DNA of 5,672 nucleotides from HGM12669 sp048527645 (GTDB taxonomy: Bacteria > Bacillota > Clostridia > Oscillospirales > CAG-272), in the NCBI GenBank assembly GCA_048527645.1, contig DBGFNI010000101.1, forward strand, positions 1 to 5,672, written 5' to 3'. Positions 5,311 to 5,672 of this stretch are shown here, piece after piece. The notes below the pieces were generated by a model. It did not search any database and had not been told where the DNA came from. It saw only the letters and a list, made by a program, of their open reading frames with translations. The number at the start of each line of letters is the position of its first letter. Within the stretch, counting starts at the first letter, position 1. A program made the position numbers and the translations under genes.

Positions 5311-5672
5311 TCATTCTCCTTTATCGTTTTCCGTTTTTGGTATTTTTATCACCGAGTTGCAAAAATCAACCGAAAAATCTTGTGCAAACCAGCATTGGAT
5401 TTCTTCTCCCTCGCCGCGCGGCGCGCCCGCGCCGTCCCGCGGCGGACAAAAAGGCGTCCACACCGGCATCCCGCGCGCATCGGTGATCACCACAGTCGCT
5501 CCGCGGAGCACCTGCGGCACGCCGTTGTCCGCCAGAAGCTTCTTGACAGAGCGCAGATGTCCGCGCACCGGATATTTCACACCGGGCTGCAGCGCCCCAC
5601 GACGCTGTGCATACAGGGATTGATTCAGTGTATCAAAGTTTAAGCGTGTGTTTGTAGATAATTTGTAAATAT
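5311..5672 (-). CDS. tilS: tRNA(Ile)-lysidine synthetase, C-terminal part (runs off the window)
   Basis: The frame is open from the right edge to a TGA at 5311-5313, giving about 120 residues with no start of their own. TilS attaches lysine to C34 of tRNA-Ile(CAU), changing its amino-acid identity from Met to Ile. Only the C-terminal substrate-recognition domain is present: LNFDTLNQSLYAQRRG, then GHLRSVKKLLADNGVPQVLR and VVITDARGMPVW, which match the 'KKLL-D-x-x-x-P-x-x-x-R ... G-x-x-W' pattern of that domain. The catalytic PP-loop (SGGxDS) half would lie outside the window. The end is unusual in carrying a Pro/Gly-rich insert (PPRDGAGAPRGEGEE) and a Lys/Asp-rich tail. A GTG at 5578-5580 could be misread as a gene start, but the family match continues upstream of it. 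The position directly before hpt and ftsH strongly supports the assignment. Confidence 0.82.
   Translation of the reverse strand, partial: IYKLSTNTRLNFDTLNQSLYAQRRGALQPGVKYPVRGHLRSVKKLLADNGVPQVLRGATVVITDARGMPVWTPFCPPRDGAGAPRGEGEEIQCWFAQDFSVDFCNSVIKIPKTENDKGE

Noticed and set aside
5311..5580. Separate 89-residue gene starting at the GTG at 5580
   Set aside because: The frame stays open to the window edge, and the TilS C-terminal domain match begins upstream of this GTG, so it is the end of tilS.
1..5672. CRISPR array, insertion sequence, tRNA or rRNA
   Set aside because: No regularly spaced direct repeats, transposase motifs, terminal inverted repeats or tRNA-like cloverleaf were seen on either strand by eye.

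Overview
The window (5,672 bp, fairly GC-rich) looks like chromosomal core DNA from a Gram-positive, Clostridia-type Firmicute. The main reason is the minus-strand run tilS (3' end only) - hpt - ftsH, a gene order typical of Firmicutes. The GC-rich third positions and the sequence of the dinB-like gene would fit an Oscillospiraceae-like lineage, but that placement is inference. I see no mobile element, tRNA, rRNA or CRISPR array.

Layout from left to right. Positions 1-116 hold what may be the last 13 codons of an unseen plus-strand gene, followed by a perfect 14-bp palindrome. Positions 117-638 (+) encode a small flavodoxin-fold protein. A strong hairpin at 666-696 lies between this gene and the convergent dinB-like gene and probably terminates both transcripts. 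Positions 695-1963 (-) encode a Y-family DNA polymerase. It overlaps by 8 nt an 85-residue protein of unknown function (1956-2213, -). The two form a coupled operon with a near-consensus promoter at 2259-2287. Positions 2288-2403 hold no gene. Positions 2404-2459 are the ftsH terminator. Positions 2469-4682 (-) encode FtsH with an unusually long, charged C-terminal tail. An 80-nt gap with small dyads separates it from hpt (4763-5308, -). The tilS 3' end (5311-5672, -) runs off the right edge.

How the genes work together. TilS (tRNA-Ile2 lysidine modification), Hpt (purine salvage) and FtsH (membrane AAA+ protease) are a housekeeping cluster, co-transcribed toward the terminator at 2404-2459. 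The downstream two-gene unit is independent. Its promoter has a 17-bp spacer occupied by a palindrome, and a second palindrome of the same design lies 30 bp away in the leader. This suggests control of the translesion polymerase operon by a dedicated repressor; no LexA-type box is visible. That regulatory arrangement, together with the uncharacterised small protein coupled to the polymerase, is the most interesting part of the window. The rest is ordinary core genome.
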